This document shows, in pieces, positions 52,567 through 61,465 of a stretch of 64,000 bases of DNA. Position numbers and translations under genes: made by a program. Position 1 is the stretch's first letter, and every line of letters starts with the position of its first letter. Below the pieces are notes generated by a model. It did not search any database, was not told the DNA's origin, and saw nothing but the letters and a program-made list of their open reading frames with translations. Location: the NCBI RefSeq assembly GCF_003471165.1, contig NZ_QRIL01000002.1, positions 62,001 to 126,000 on the forward strand, in the 5' to 3' direction. The stretch is from Ruminococcus sp. AM22-13 (GTDB lineage Bacteria; Bacillota; Clostridia; Lachnospirales; Lachnospiraceae).

Positions 52567-53499
52567 TTACCATCCTTCCTCTGTCCGGATGTCAAACTTC
52601 AGGAGCAGCTGCTCATAATTTTCTCCCTTTTTCCTCCACTCTGCAGGTGACATTCCCATCAGCTTCCGGAAATTCCGGTTAAAAGCAGAGTCCGATGCAA
52701 ATCCACATTCCGTACCTATGTCAGTTGCTGACCTGTCTGTCTTTTTCAGTTTTTCACAGGCCATGCGGACACGTATCAAATTTATATACTCTACAGGGCT
52801 CATATGCATACATCCGGAAAAAATCCTGCGAAAATGTGACTCACTCAGATGACAGTTTGCAGACAACTGCTCTATCTTTATATTCTCTCTGTAATGATCT
52901 GAAATGTAATCCAATGTATCCGAAATGATCCGCTTACTCCTGCTCTGCTCTTCATAAAGCATTTCCTGCTCCGGCGTCCTGTTCAGCCGGGCAATCCTTA
53001 CCAGCAGAGCCATAAGAAATCCGGCTGCCTCCTGAATATAAAACTCCTCTTCACTGCGCATGATATCCATAATTCTAATAATACACTCAGCTATAAGCGG
53101 TTCCTCTTCCTCATTCATCAACAATGCCCCTGAGTTGATCCTTCGCAGCATTTTCTCAGCCTGCACAGCACTCTCACAATTCTTTCGCAAAAATCCCTCA
53201 ACATCCACAAACAGATACTCCCATTTACAGATCGTATTTTCTATACTGTTTGTTGTATGAGGAAACCTTTCCGGGATCACAGTAAACTGCCGTCCTGTAA
53301 ACTTCCTTTTCTCCTCTCCCAGAGTCAGGATTCCCTCTCCATAATAGCAAAAACCAATCTCCATAAAATTATGAAAATGAAGGTCCTCTATCCCGGTTCC
53401 ATAATTCTGCACCCAGCGCTCTCCCAGAAGAGGAAGGATCGGACTTCCTGCTGGCATGTAATAATAGCGTAATTCTATTTTAGGTTTCTTTTTTTTCAT
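52567..53499 (-). CDS. AraC-family regulator, likely of lacZ
   Basis: 310 residues with an N-terminal cupin-type sensor (about 20-110: YYMPAGSPILPLLGERWVQ, then LHFHNFMEIGFCYYGEG) and a C-terminal AraC double HTH (about 205-300: IKIEQLSANCHLSESHFRRIFSG; ATDIGTECGFASDSAFNRNFRKLMG). It lies 257 bases upstream of lacZ on the same strand. The lacZ leader has a TATAAT with no good -35, which suits activation by such a protein. The ligand is not known; galactoside or allolactose-like inducer is inference. Confidence 0.88.
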   Translation of the reverse strand: MKKKKPKIELRYYYMPAGSPILPLLGERWVQNYGTGIEDLHFHNFMEIGFCYYGEGILTLGEEKRKFTGRQFTVIPERFPHTTNSIENTICKWEYLFVDVEGFLRKNCESAVQAEKMLRRINSGALLMNEEEEPLIAECIIRIMDIMRSEEEFYIQEAAGFLMALLVRIARLNRTPEQEMLYEEQSRSKRIISDTLDYISDHYRENIKIEQLSANCHLSESHFRRIFSGCMHMSPVEYINLIRVRMACEKLKKTDRSATDIGTECGFASDSAFNRNFRKLMGMSPAEWRKKGENYEQLLLKFDIRTEEGW

Positions 53500-53524
53500 A
53501 ATTTTTTGTCTGAAAACTCCCTAT

Positions 53525-53552
53525 ACAAAAAGGCAGGTGATCTTCACCTGCC
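53525..53552 (-). terminator. Terminator after the TrpR-like gene
   Basis: GGCAGGTGA-AGA-TCACCTGCC forms a perfect 9-bp stem, followed on the minus strand by TTTTTG. It lies about 40 bases downstream of the stop and isolates the AraC gene. Confidence 0.75.
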
Positions 53553-53589
53553 CCACAATAGCACTGCATTTATTCAGCCTTCCGCTATC

Positions 53590-53895
53590 TTATTCCCCTT
53601 TAGTTTCCTTCTCTGCCATTCTGGAGAACACCATCTCATATCCATCATTTCCATAATTCAATGAACGATTCACACGACTGATCGTTGCAGTGGAAGCTCC
53701 GGTCTTCTCGGAAATATCAAGATATGTCCTCTTGTCCATCAACATCTTGGCAACCTCAAAACGCTGTGATAATGAAAGAAGTTCATTAATCGTACATACA
53801 TCTTCAAAGAAGGTATAGCATTCTTCTTTATCCTTCAGGCATAAAATCGCTTCAAAAAGCTGATCTACAGCCTCTGTTCTGATTTTTTTACTCAT
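53590..53895 (-). CDS. YerC/YecD family TrpR-related protein
   Basis: 101 residues with the TrpR/YerC-YecD helix-turn-helix: LFEAILCLKDKEECYTFFEDVCTINELLSLSQRFEVAKML, then RTYLDISEKTGASTATISRVNRSLNYG. These proteins are related to the Trp repressor by fold but lack evidence for tryptophan binding; their target is unknown. ATG start behind GGAGC. The gene ends at a strong terminator and stands alone between the AraC gene and the hybrid kinase. Confidence 0.88.
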   Translation of the reverse strand: MSKKIRTEAVDQLFEAILCLKDKEECYTFFEDVCTINELLSLSQRFEVAKMLMDKRTYLDISEKTGASTATISRVNRSLNYGNDGYEMVFSRMAEKETKGE

Positions 53896-54035
53896 TTTTT
53901 TGCTCCTTTAGAACTCTACTCTTCAATTCTTCACTGGACGGACATTTGTATTTATAATGTCCATTTCATATTTCTAACAGTGATATTTTACCACGTTAAA
54001 TCACGAGAAGCAAGCATTTAAGCAGAAAGAAATCT

Positions 54036-56117
54036 TTAATTTTCAGATTTTTCCTGAAGAATCTCCCCAAGGGTCGAAAATATCGCTTTTGTATCAATTG
54101 GTTTCGCTATGTACCCGTTCATTCCGGCCTCATATGCTTTCTTCTTATCTTCATCAAAAACATTCGCAGTCATTGCCACAATCGGAATCTGTGCACGCTT
54201 ATCAGGCAGGCTTCTGATTTCTTCCGTCGTCCGGTAACCATCCATATTTGGCATCTGAATATCCATCAAGATCATATCATAATAATCTTCCGGCACTTTT
54301 TTTAGCATTTCCAGACACTTGATTCCATCCTCTGCCCATTCCACTTTCAGACCTTCCTCTTCCAGTATGGTAATCGCAATCTCTGCATTCAGCTCATTAT
54401 CCTCTGCAAGCAGAATCCGTTTTCCCATCAGCAATGTCAGAAGCTTCGTGCTCTCCTGCTGCTCCTGCACCGCATTCTTACATTCTTCCTCTGAAACCAG
54501 AAATGGAAGAATAATAATTGTCTTTGTACCTACAGTAACCTCACTGCTGACCTCAATCGTTCCACCCATAAGATCTACCAGTGATTTCACAATCGGAAGC
54601 CCCAGACCGGTTCCGATAACCTTACTCTCCGTACTGGTATTTTCACGACTGAACTCTTCAAAAATATGTGGCAGATACTCCTTACTCATCCCTATACCGG
54701 TATCTTCTATAGTAAATCTGTAAAAAGACACCTTTTTCTCTGCATCATGTCCCTCTTCGGTAATATCTACAGTAACTGATCCGCCTTCCGGTGTATACTT
54801 GATGGAATTACTGATAACATTCAGCAGAATCTCCCGTAATTTCGTCTTATCACAATGCACATAGGGATTCTCTACTTTCAGGTTACAGGTATATTGCAGT
54901 TTTTTTTCCTCAATCGAAGGCTCAAAAACATCATTCAGCGTATTCACAAGATTTTTCAGATCACCTGTCTCTGTTTTAAGCGTAGCCTTACCACTCTCAA
55001 TCCTTGCCATCTCAAGAACATAATTAATCAAAGACAGCAAAAACGAACTGGAATGCTTGATCTTACTAATATAATCAATCACCCTTTTCTTATCATCCAG
55101 GTGCTTTTCCAGAAGATCTGCAAACCCTATGATTGCATTCATCGGTGTACGGATATCATGGCTCATATAAAACAGAAAACGTGTCTTTGCCTCATTTGCC
55201 ATTCTTGCCTCTATTGCCGCTTTTTCCAGTTCTTCTTCATGCAGAATATCTTTATACCGCCTCATTTTGTACTGCCAGTATCCAACAGAAGCCATCACTG
55301 CCAGTGCAATTGAAATAATAACGCCAAACACTTTCTGTGAAACTGTGATCCATCCATTCTCCGGCACAATTTCGAAATACCAGGTATCATTCGGAACACT
55401 GCAGGCAACCTCAAGTGAATTATTCAAATTTGAATTCTCACTTTCATCAATTACGATTTTCTCACCTGTATAGAGGTCTTTCTTCCAGATCTGATAATCA
55501 TATCCCGCTTCTTCCAGCTTCTCCAGTTCCACTTCCTGAATAAAATTATCCCAGTTCATTACCAGAATAGAAAATCCCCAGAACTTCTCTTCCCCATTCT
55601 GATCCGTAATATAAGCCGGGTCAAAAAGAAGCGCCCCGGTTCCGCCCTGCACCAGCTCATACGGTCCTGCAATCGTATATTCACCACTTAGCCTTGCAAG
55701 TCTCGCTTCCTTTTTTCTCGCAGGATTCTGAAGCGTATCAAGACCCATGGCTGCTTCATTTCCCTCCATCGGATAAATTCGCGATACAACTCCATCCTCT
55801 GCCAGTTCCCTGGCCTCTATCACGTCCTCATCCTCCTGCATCAGCTCTGCCAATTTGTCAAACTGTTCGTTATCTATATCATATTCCTTTTCCACGATCT
55901 GCTTCATCAGATCCGATTCCGCAAGATATTTGCTCAGCTGAGATTCCACCCGGCTTACAGTAGACTCCGCTGTATAAGTAGCTTTTAACTTCTCCCGCCT
56001 CTCCTGGCTCTGATTAATTATCCAGATCACACACCAGACAGCCAGAAATATAAAAATAAAGACCAATGTCGTCTTTAATCGTATATATTTCCGTTTCATT
56101 TTCCTTTTTTGATCCAT
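54036..56117 (-). CDS. Hybrid histidine kinase with C-terminal receiver
   Basis: 693 residues: TM1 about 13-33, an extracytoplasmic sensor (about 35-265), TM2 about 270-290, then HisKA with phospho-His in FYMSHDIRTPMN, HATPase_c (VISNSIKYTPEGG, IEDTGIGMS, GTGLGLPIV) and a receiver domain whose Asp lies in MILMDIQMPNMDG. No output HTH is present, so it must pass phosphate to another protein. The start is ATG 56117 with GAGGA 7 bases upstream. Its partner and stimulus cannot be identified here. Confidence 0.88.
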   Translation of the reverse strand: MDQKRKMKRKYIRLKTTLVFIFIFLAVWCVIWIINQSQERREKLKATYTAESTVSRVESQLSKYLAESDLMKQIVEKEYDIDNEQFDKLAELMQEDEDVIEARELAEDGVVSRIYPMEGNEAAMGLDTLQNPARKKEARLARLSGEYTIAGPYELVQGGTGALLFDPAYITDQNGEEKFWGFSILVMNWDNFIQEVELEKLEEAGYDYQIWKKDLYTGEKIVIDESENSNLNNSLEVACSVPNDTWYFEIVPENGWITVSQKVFGVIISIALAVMASVGYWQYKMRRYKDILHEEELEKAAIEARMANEAKTRFLFYMSHDIRTPMNAIIGFADLLEKHLDDKKRVIDYISKIKHSSSFLLSLINYVLEMARIESGKATLKTETGDLKNLVNTLNDVFEPSIEEKKLQYTCNLKVENPYVHCDKTKLREILLNVISNSIKYTPEGGSVTVDITEEGHDAEKKVSFYRFTIEDTGIGMSKEYLPHIFEEFSRENTSTESKVIGTGLGLPIVKSLVDLMGGTIEVSSEVTVGTKTIIILPFLVSEEECKNAVQEQQESTKLLTLLMGKRILLAEDNELNAEIAITILEEEGLKVEWAEDGIKCLEMLKKVPEDYYDMILMDIQMPNMDGYRTTEEIRSLPDKRAQIPIVAMTANVFDEDKKKAYEAGMNGYIAKPIDTKAIFSTLGEILQEKSEN

Positions 56118-56208
56118 CAAAAAATCCTCATCGTTTGAGTTTTCTTTCTTATACTATAGTCTCAATTCATAGTAGCACAAATTTCCAGTTGTCTCAACCT
56201 AAAATCAG

Positions 56209-56236
56209 GTTACTGTTCATTCCATTCACAATATTA
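56209..56236. repeat. Degenerate solo end of the MITE family
   Basis: GTTACTGTTCATTCCATTC (56209-56227) matches the left end of the 6301 element (GTTACTGTTCACTCCGTTC) at 17 of 19 positions and continues with partial similarity. No matching right end or target duplication is found nearby. It is probably a decayed copy or a shared chance end. Confidence 0.4.
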
Positions 56237-56348
56237 ACCTAAAATTTCTATAGTTACACAAAACAAATCTCCCATCAGGCAACACCATCTCCTCACCTTA
56301 CGGTATAACTGCTGCTCTCCATAAGGAAAACTACTTCACATCCTATCG

Positions 56349-57071
56349 TCAAAATCTGCGATTCACATACTCCTTAATCGCATCCGCAGACCGGTTAAGC
56401 ACCAGCTCCTCCGGGAAATCCAGCTTCGTAAGAAGCTTCCTCGCCAGATCAAACTCCCCGATCAACAGATCAAAATGCGCATCACTATCCATCACAACCG
56501 GCACCTGATACTTCTTACACAGATTCAACATCACCGTATCATTCTCCACCGCATTCTCACGATTACAATCCGGATCCAGCGAATGATTATTCAACTCCAG
56601 AACCTTCCCATACTCCTTCGCACCCTGCACAAGCGCCTCATAATCAATCTCATATCTCCCATCATCCGGATGCCCGATAATATTCACATACGGATTCTTC
56701 ATCACATTCAGATACCCTTCTGTATTCTCCAGCTTAGAAGCCGGCTTCATACAAGGAATATGCAGACTCGCAACCACCACATCCATCTTCGAAAGTGTCC
56801 GCTCCGACAGATCCACAGACCCCTGCGCATCCAGAATATTCACCTCAGACCCCAAAAGCAGCTGAATCCCATACATCTCCCTCGGCACAACCTTAAGATT
56901 ATCAAAATAATACTTATGACAAGTCCCCGGCATCATCGGCGCATGCTCCGTAATCCCAAGCACCTCAAGCCCCTTCTCCGAAGCCGCCTTCGCCATCTCC
57001 CTCAACGAACAATACGCATGCCCGCTAGCCACCGTATGTGTATGCAGATCCAGCACAGAATTATATCTCAT
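56349..57071 (-). CDS. PHP-domain phosphatase (YcdX-like)
   Basis: 240 residues with PHP motifs in order: DLHTHTVASGHAYCS (metal ligands His10, His12), GITEHAP, GSEVN, ASLHIP, IGHPDDGRY, LNNHS and DSDAHFD. It belongs to the PHP phosphatase group that includes YcdX. It would be a trinuclear metal phosphoesterase in the cytoplasm; substrate is unknown (phospho-amino acids or nucleotides are possible). ATG start with GAGAGG. It is monocistronic and its 5' neighbour is the mmsB terminator. Confidence 0.85.
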   Translation of the reverse strand: MRYNSVLDLHTHTVASGHAYCSLREMAKAASEKGLEVLGITEHAPMMPGTCHKYYFDNLKVVPREMYGIQLLLGSEVNILDAQGSVDLSERTLSKMDVVVASLHIPCMKPASKLENTEGYLNVMKNPYVNIIGHPDDGRYEIDYEALVQGAKEYGKVLELNNHSLDPDCNRENAVENDTVMLNLCKKYQVPVVMDSDAHFDLLIGEFDLARKLLTKLDFPEELVLNRSADAIKEYVNRRF

Positions 57072-57182
57072 AATACCTCTCTCCTCATTCGTACAAATAT
57101 TTCACTTCATTATACGTCCATCCCCTTACATTCCACAAGTAAATTTTATTTTACATCTCAAGTTTAAAATCTCCCACCAGAC

Positions 57183-57214
57183 GAAAAAAACAGAGCCCAC
57201 AATCTCGCGAGCCC
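57183..57214 (-). terminator. Terminator after mmsB
   Basis: On the minus strand CAGGGCTC, a short loop with CGCGAGATT, and GGGCTCTG form a wobble-containing stem followed by TTTTTTTCG, about 33 bases past the stop. Confidence 0.55.
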
Positions 57215-57247
57215 TGCAATTTCTCTCCCAGGAGGAAGAATACCATA

Positions 57248-58420
57248 TTATTTTACAATAAAGGATTTTCTCTTACTTACAACATCAAAGATAACCGCTG
57301 CCAAAAGAACAAGACCTTTAACAACCTTCTGAATATTCTGGTCAATACCCATAATACTCATACCCAAGTTCAAAACACCCATCAAAAGAGCACCAATAAT
57401 AACTCCCGGAACAGTACCAGTTCCACCATAAGCAGAAGCACCACCAATGAAACAGGAACCAATCGCATCCATCTCGAAGTTCGTACCAGCCTGAGGGTTA
57501 GCAGAATTCAGACGAGCCATAGTAACCATACCTGCGATAGCAGCCAGAAGACCCATATTCAGGTAAGCCAGAAAATAAACCTTATTTGTATTAATACCAG
57601 AAAGCTTAGTAGCCTTCTCATTACCACCAACTGCATAGAAATAACGACCTGTAGTAGTCTTAGAAGCAATATATGTATAAATTGCAATGATAACTACTAC
57701 CCAAACCAGAGAGTTCGGAATACCTTTATACTGTGCCAGACGGAACATAAATGCAAGGATAACTGCACAGATCAGGACCATCTTAATCGCTGCGCCACCA
57801 AAAGCCTCTACACTATAACCTTTCTTAGCACGATCTGCACGGTTTTTCAGTACAAGTAAAACATAAACAACACAAACGATAATACCAACCACGAAACATG
57901 TAACATTAAATCCTTCTTTTCCAAAAGGATCCGGAATGTAATTGTTAAACAGTGCCAGATAAGAATCAGGCATTGGTGCCAGTGTCTGGCCCTGAAGAAC
58001 TACGTTTGAAAGACCTCTGAATGCAAGCATACCTGCCAGAGTTACGATAAACGGAGGAATTCGTACATAAGCAATCCAGAATCCCTGCCAAGCACCGATC
58101 GCAATACCTGTAATCAGCATAACCAGCATTGTAAGATATGGATTCATGTTGTTAAGAACCATCATCTTACCACCAACTGCTGCTACAAAACATACAACAG
58201 AACCAACAGAAAGGTCGATGTTACCACCAGTTAAAATACAGAACAACATACCAGTTGCAAGGATAAATACATAAGCATTCTGTGCTACAAGGTTGTTAAC
58301 GTTCTGAGGAAGAAGCATAACACCTTTAGTGTTTGCCGTAAACATGATGACTACCAGAACAAGCACGATCACCATGGTATATTTCTTTAATATCTCTGAA
58401 AAACTAAGCTTTTTCTCCAT
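57248..58420 (-). CDS. mmsB: Monosaccharide ABC transporter permease (MmsB/XylH type)
   Basis: 390 residues with about ten helices in the CUT2 (RbsC/XylH) fold, with ILTGGNIDLSVGSVVCFVA and the cytoplasmic LSGINTNKVYFLAYLN loop. It imports free monosaccharides such as xylose, arabinose, ribose or galactose. It is encoded 5 bases downstream of the ATPase. The length and context match the ChvE-MmsA-MmsB group rather than ribose permeases. ATG start with GGAGC. Confidence 0.9.
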   Translation of the reverse strand: MEKKLSFSEILKKYTMVIVLVLVVIMFTANTKGVMLLPQNVNNLVAQNAYVFILATGMLFCILTGGNIDLSVGSVVCFVAAVGGKMMVLNNMNPYLTMLVMLITGIAIGAWQGFWIAYVRIPPFIVTLAGMLAFRGLSNVVLQGQTLAPMPDSYLALFNNYIPDPFGKEGFNVTCFVVGIIVCVVYVLLVLKNRADRAKKGYSVEAFGGAAIKMVLICAVILAFMFRLAQYKGIPNSLVWVVVIIAIYTYIASKTTTGRYFYAVGGNEKATKLSGINTNKVYFLAYLNMGLLAAIAGMVTMARLNSANPQAGTNFEMDAIGSCFIGGASAYGGTGTVPGVIIGALLMGVLNLGMSIMGIDQNIQKVVKGLVLLAAVIFDVVSKRKSFIVK

Positions 58421-58425
58421 CTTCT

Positions 58426-59964
58426 TTACGCTCCTTTTCCTGATTTTACGATCTTGGACATGATCAGTTCGGAGGTTGCCTCTTCTTTGCTGACTTCACC
58501 GACGAACTTGCCCTCATTCATGATATAGATTCTGTCTGACATTCCAAGAACTTCCGGAAGTTCAGAAGAAATCATGATAACAGATTTTCCTGCTGCTACC
58601 AGATCGTTAATAATACAGTAAATTTCGTATTTCGCACCTACGTCGATACCACGGGTAGGCTCATCCAGAATCAGAATATCCGGTTCTGCAAACATCCACT
58701 TCGCAAGAAGGACTTTCTGCTGGTTTCCACCACTTAAGTTACCTACATTCTGCTCTACAGACGGACATTTTGTTTTCAGTTTCTTTCTGTATTCCTCAGC
58801 TATCGCATACTCTTTATCTGCGTCTATAACCTGTCCATTGCTGATTCCCTTCATATTTGCAAGGGATGTATTCATTTTGATGGATTTGGAAAGGATCAGT
58901 CCGTTTCCTTTTCTGTCCTCTGTAACATAAGCAAGTTTATTATCAATTGCTTCCTGTACAGTATCCAGTTTCACTTCTTTTCCGTTGATAAACACCTGAC
59001 CGGAAATTTTGGTTCCGTAGCTCTTTCCGAAGATACTCATCGCAAGCTCTGTACGTCCTGCACCCATCAGTCCGGAAATACCTACTACTTCTCCTTTATG
59101 AATCTTAAATGATACATTATCTACCACTTTTCGCTCTGAGTACAGTGGATGGTAAACAGTCCAGTTCTTTACTTCCATGGAAACGTCTCCTATCTTTACG
59201 TCAGGACGTCTCGGGAAACGGTCTGTCATCTCACGGCCAACCATACCCTGAATGATACGCTGCTCTGAGAAGTCATCTTTCTTCTTATCCAGAGTCTCAA
59301 TCGTAGAACCATCACGGATAACGGTAATCTTATCTGCAACGTATGAAATTTCATTTAATTTGTGAGAAATAATGATAGATGTCATTCCCTGTTTCTTAAA
59401 TTTCAGAAGCAAATCCAGCAGTGCCTTGGAGTCATCTTCATTTAAGGAAGCTGTCGGCTCATCCAGAATCAGAAGTTTGGCATTCTTTGCCAGCGCCTTT
59501 GCAATCTCTACCAGCTGCTGCTTACCTACACCAATATCCTTGATCAAAGTTCTGGAGGATTCCTCCAGTCCTACTATTTTCAAATATTTATCTGCTTCTC
59601 CATAAGTCTCGTTCCAGTTGATGGAGAAAGATTTCCCTCTTTCATTACCCAGGTACATGTTCTCGCCAATCGTCATATATGGGATCAGCGCCAGTTCCTG
59701 GTGAATGATTACGATCCCTTTTTCTTCGCTGTCTTTAATCGTGTTAAATTTACAGATCTCACCATTATAGATAATATTGCCTTCATAAGTTCCATACGGA
59801 TAAATACCACTTAATACATTCATCAGTGTAGATTTTCCGGCTCCATTTTCACCTACCAGCGCATGGATCTCGCCTTCTTCTACCTGAAGATTTACATTAT
59901 CCAGTGCTTTTACACCTGGGAAAGTTTTGGTGATATTTTTCATTTCCAAAAGTATCTTAGCCAA
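58426..59964 (-). CDS. mmsA: Monosaccharide ABC transporter ATPase (MmsA/XylG type)
   Basis: 512 residues with two ABC cassettes in tandem. The N-terminal cassette has Walker [11 protein letters not shown]-loop HQEL, and [14 protein letters not shown] in place of LSGGQ; the C-terminal cassette has [10 protein letters not shown] (degenerate Walker A), [14 protein letters not shown] and LDEPTRGID. This pattern is normal for CUT2 ATPases. The ORF starts at TTG 59964, 10 bases after GGGAGG; the first ATG is 21 bases inside and has no site. It links the binding protein and the permease genes. Confidence 0.92.
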   Translation of the reverse strand: MAKILLEMKNITKTFPGVKALDNVNLQVEEGEIHALVGENGAGKSTLMNVLSGIYPYGTYEGNIIYNGEICKFNTIKDSEEKGIVIIHQELALIPYMTIGENMYLGNERGKSFSINWNETYGEADKYLKIVGLEESSRTLIKDIGVGKQQLVEIAKALAKNAKLLILDEPTASLNEDDSKALLDLLLKFKKQGMTSIIISHKLNEISYVADKITVIRDGSTIETLDKKKDDFSEQRIIQGMVGREMTDRFPRRPDVKIGDVSMEVKNWTVYHPLYSERKVVDNVSFKIHKGEVVGISGLMGAGRTELAMSIFGKSYGTKISGQVFINGKEVKLDTVQEAIDNKLAYVTEDRKGNGLILSKSIKMNTSLANMKGISNGQVIDADKEYAIAEEYRKKLKTKCPSVEQNVGNLSGGNQQKVLLAKWMFAEPDILILDEPTRGIDVGAKYEIYCIINDLVAAGKSVIMISSELPEVLGMSDRIYIMNEGKFVGEVSKEEATSELIMSKIVKSGKGA

Positions 59965-59987
59965 CTTCTATTTCCCTCCCTTTTTTA

Positions 59988-60106
59988 TAAAAGAATCCTG
60001 CCTGCGGCGGGTTAACTTAGAGCGTGTTTGAAAAATACTTTCTGCATTGCAGAAATGATTTTTCAAACACACTCTGGTAAATACAGGCGGGAATTATCCC
60101 CGCCTG
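59988..60106. repeat. Palindromic hairpins between chvE and mmsA
   Basis: The 161-bp gap holds two structures. The first has GTGTTTGAAAAAT (60024-60036) and ATTTTTCAAACAC (60058-60070) as outer arms around an inner TTCTGCA/TGCAGAA stem. The second is CAGGCGGG-loop-CCCGCCTG (60084-60106). The left flank (AGAATCCTGCCTGCGGCGGG at 59991-60010) repeats motifs of the 5940-6059 element. Hairpins here may stabilise the chvE mRNA and reduce readthrough to mmsA. Confidence 0.6.
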
Positions 60107-60125
60107 TAATATAAAATACTTTTTA

Positions 60126-61193
60126 TTACTGGATCTGATCTTCTGTGTAGTATCCAGAGTCGATCAGCATTTCTTTGTAGTTGTCAACAGTAACAACAAC
60201 CGGGTCGCAAAGGTATGTTGGGATAACGCCTGTGCCGTTGTCATAGGATTCTGTATCGTTAACTTCTGGTTCTTCACCTTTCATGATAGCGTCAACCATA
60301 TCAACTACTGCAGATGCAAGAGCACGTGTATCTTTGAATACTGACATAGCCTGTTTTCCAGCTACAAGGTTTTTAACGTTTGGTGTATCACAGTCCTGAC
60401 CGGTGATGATTGGATATTCTCCTGTGTAGGAAGCTGCAAGAGCATTTTCTACACCAAGTGCTGTAGAGTCGTTGGAGCAGAGAACTGCGTCAAGGTTTGT
60501 TCCGTCTGAGTAGTTACCAGCGATGATTGTATCCATTCTGTCCTGAGCTTTTGCACTGTCCCAGTTAGCAGTTGCAACCTGCTCGAACTCTGTCTGACCG
60601 GATTTAACTACCAGTTTGCCTTCATCGATGTATTTCTGAAGTACATCCATTGCTCCGCCGAAGAAGAAGTTACAGTTGTTATCACCAGGATCACCTGTGA
60701 ATAATTCGATATTGAATGGTCCGTCCTGATTGTCAAGATCAAGTGCATCTACTAAGTATTCGCCCTGTTTCTGACCTACTTTGTAGTTATCAAATGTTGC
60801 ATAGTAGGAAACTGCGTCTGAGTTCATAAGCAGACGGTCATAGGAGATAACCGGGATTCCTGCTTCTTTTGCCTGTTTCAGTGGCTCGCCAAGGCTGCTT
60901 CCGTCGATAGATGCTACAACCAGAAGGTCACATCCGTTTGCTACCTGGTTCTCAAGCTGTGAAACCTGTGTGCTTACGTCGTTGGATGCATACTGAAGGT
61001 CTACTTCGTAGCCAGCTGCTTCCAGCTCTTTCTTCATGTTCTCGCCATCCTGATTCCATCTCTGAAGGTCCTTGGTAGGCATTGTAACACCGATCAGTTT
61101 CTTGTCATCCGCTTTAACAGCTACACCCGGGATGACTACCATTCCAGCTACCATTGATGCGCAAAGGATTGCAGATACCAGTTTCTTTTTCAT
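60126..61193 (-). CDS. chvE: Sugar-binding protein ChvE-like (CUT2)
   Basis: 355 residues of the periplasmic-binding type I fold: mature part KLIGVTMPTKDLQRWNQDGENM, ASNDVSTQVSQLEN, PVISYDRLLMNSDAVSYY and SNDSTALG. The signal peptide ends in VKA and has no lipobox cysteine, although a Cys lies early at residue 11. It binds a monosaccharide for the MmsAB importer. The start is ATG 61193 with GGAGG 8 bases upstream. It is the most 5' gene of the importer set and has its own promoter and possible operator. Confidence 0.9.
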   Translation of the reverse strand: MKKKLVSAILCASMVAGMVVIPGVAVKADDKKLIGVTMPTKDLQRWNQDGENMKKELEAAGYEVDLQYASNDVSTQVSQLENQVANGCDLLVVASIDGSSLGEPLKQAKEAGIPVISYDRLLMNSDAVSYYATFDNYKVGQKQGEYLVDALDLDNQDGPFNIELFTGDPGDNNCNFFFGGAMDVLQKYIDEGKLVVKSGQTEFEQVATANWDSAKAQDRMDTIIAGNYSDGTNLDAVLCSNDSTALGVENALAASYTGEYPIITGQDCDTPNVKNLVAGKQAMSVFKDTRALASAVVDMVDAIMKGEEPEVNDTESYDNGTGVIPTYLCDPVVVTVDNYKEMLIDSGYYTEDQIQ

Positions 61194-61247
61194 TGTAAAA
61201 ACCTCCGTTTCTTTTTTTACGTTTCTCACGTTTTCTTGATGATGTTA

Positions 61248-61272
61248 CTATAGCACACGGAAGTCTGGACTT
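61248..61272 (-). promoter_or_regulatory. Extended -10 promoter of chvE and palindrome
   Basis: On the minus strand TGC-TATAGT (-10 at 61248-61253) lacks a good -35. Just upstream is AAGTC-CA-GACTT (61261-61272), a perfect 5-bp inverted repeat where the -35 would be. This suits an activator such as the YesN-type regulator encoded next door. Confidence 0.45.
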
Positions 61273-61299
61273 GGTTGGCAAGAAACAAGACATTTTAAG

Positions 61300-61334
61300 A
61301 AAAATAAAAAATGCCCTGCATAGAACAGGACATT
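61300..61334 (-). terminator. Terminator after the sugar-sensor lipoprotein gene
   Basis: On the minus strand AATGTCCTG and CAGGGCATT flank a 7-base loop and are followed by TTTTTATTTTT. It separates the sensor operon from the chvE promoter. Confidence 0.75.
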
Positions 61335-61465
61335 TTTGTTACAAAAAAGTGCTAGAAGGAAGTAGCTGATTTACGCAGTAAATCCGCGGATTCCGAATGT
61401 TTGCAGAATTGCGGGAACTGCCTAGCAGCGGAGCAATTCGTCAGTATCGTAACTCCCCAAAAACC

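Noticed and set aside
52410..52595. 61-codon minus-strand ORF between the AraC gene and lacZ
   Set aside because: It starts inside the AraC gene with no ribosome binding site and has no recognisable features. The region is more likely the lacZ leader.
56475..57167. Long plus-strand ORF opposite the PHP phosphatase gene
   Set aside because: The translation is dominated by His, Ile, Arg and Leu repeats and has no family match or ribosome binding site. It stays open because the sense gene avoids TTA, CTA and TCA codons. The sense frame has full PHP motifs.
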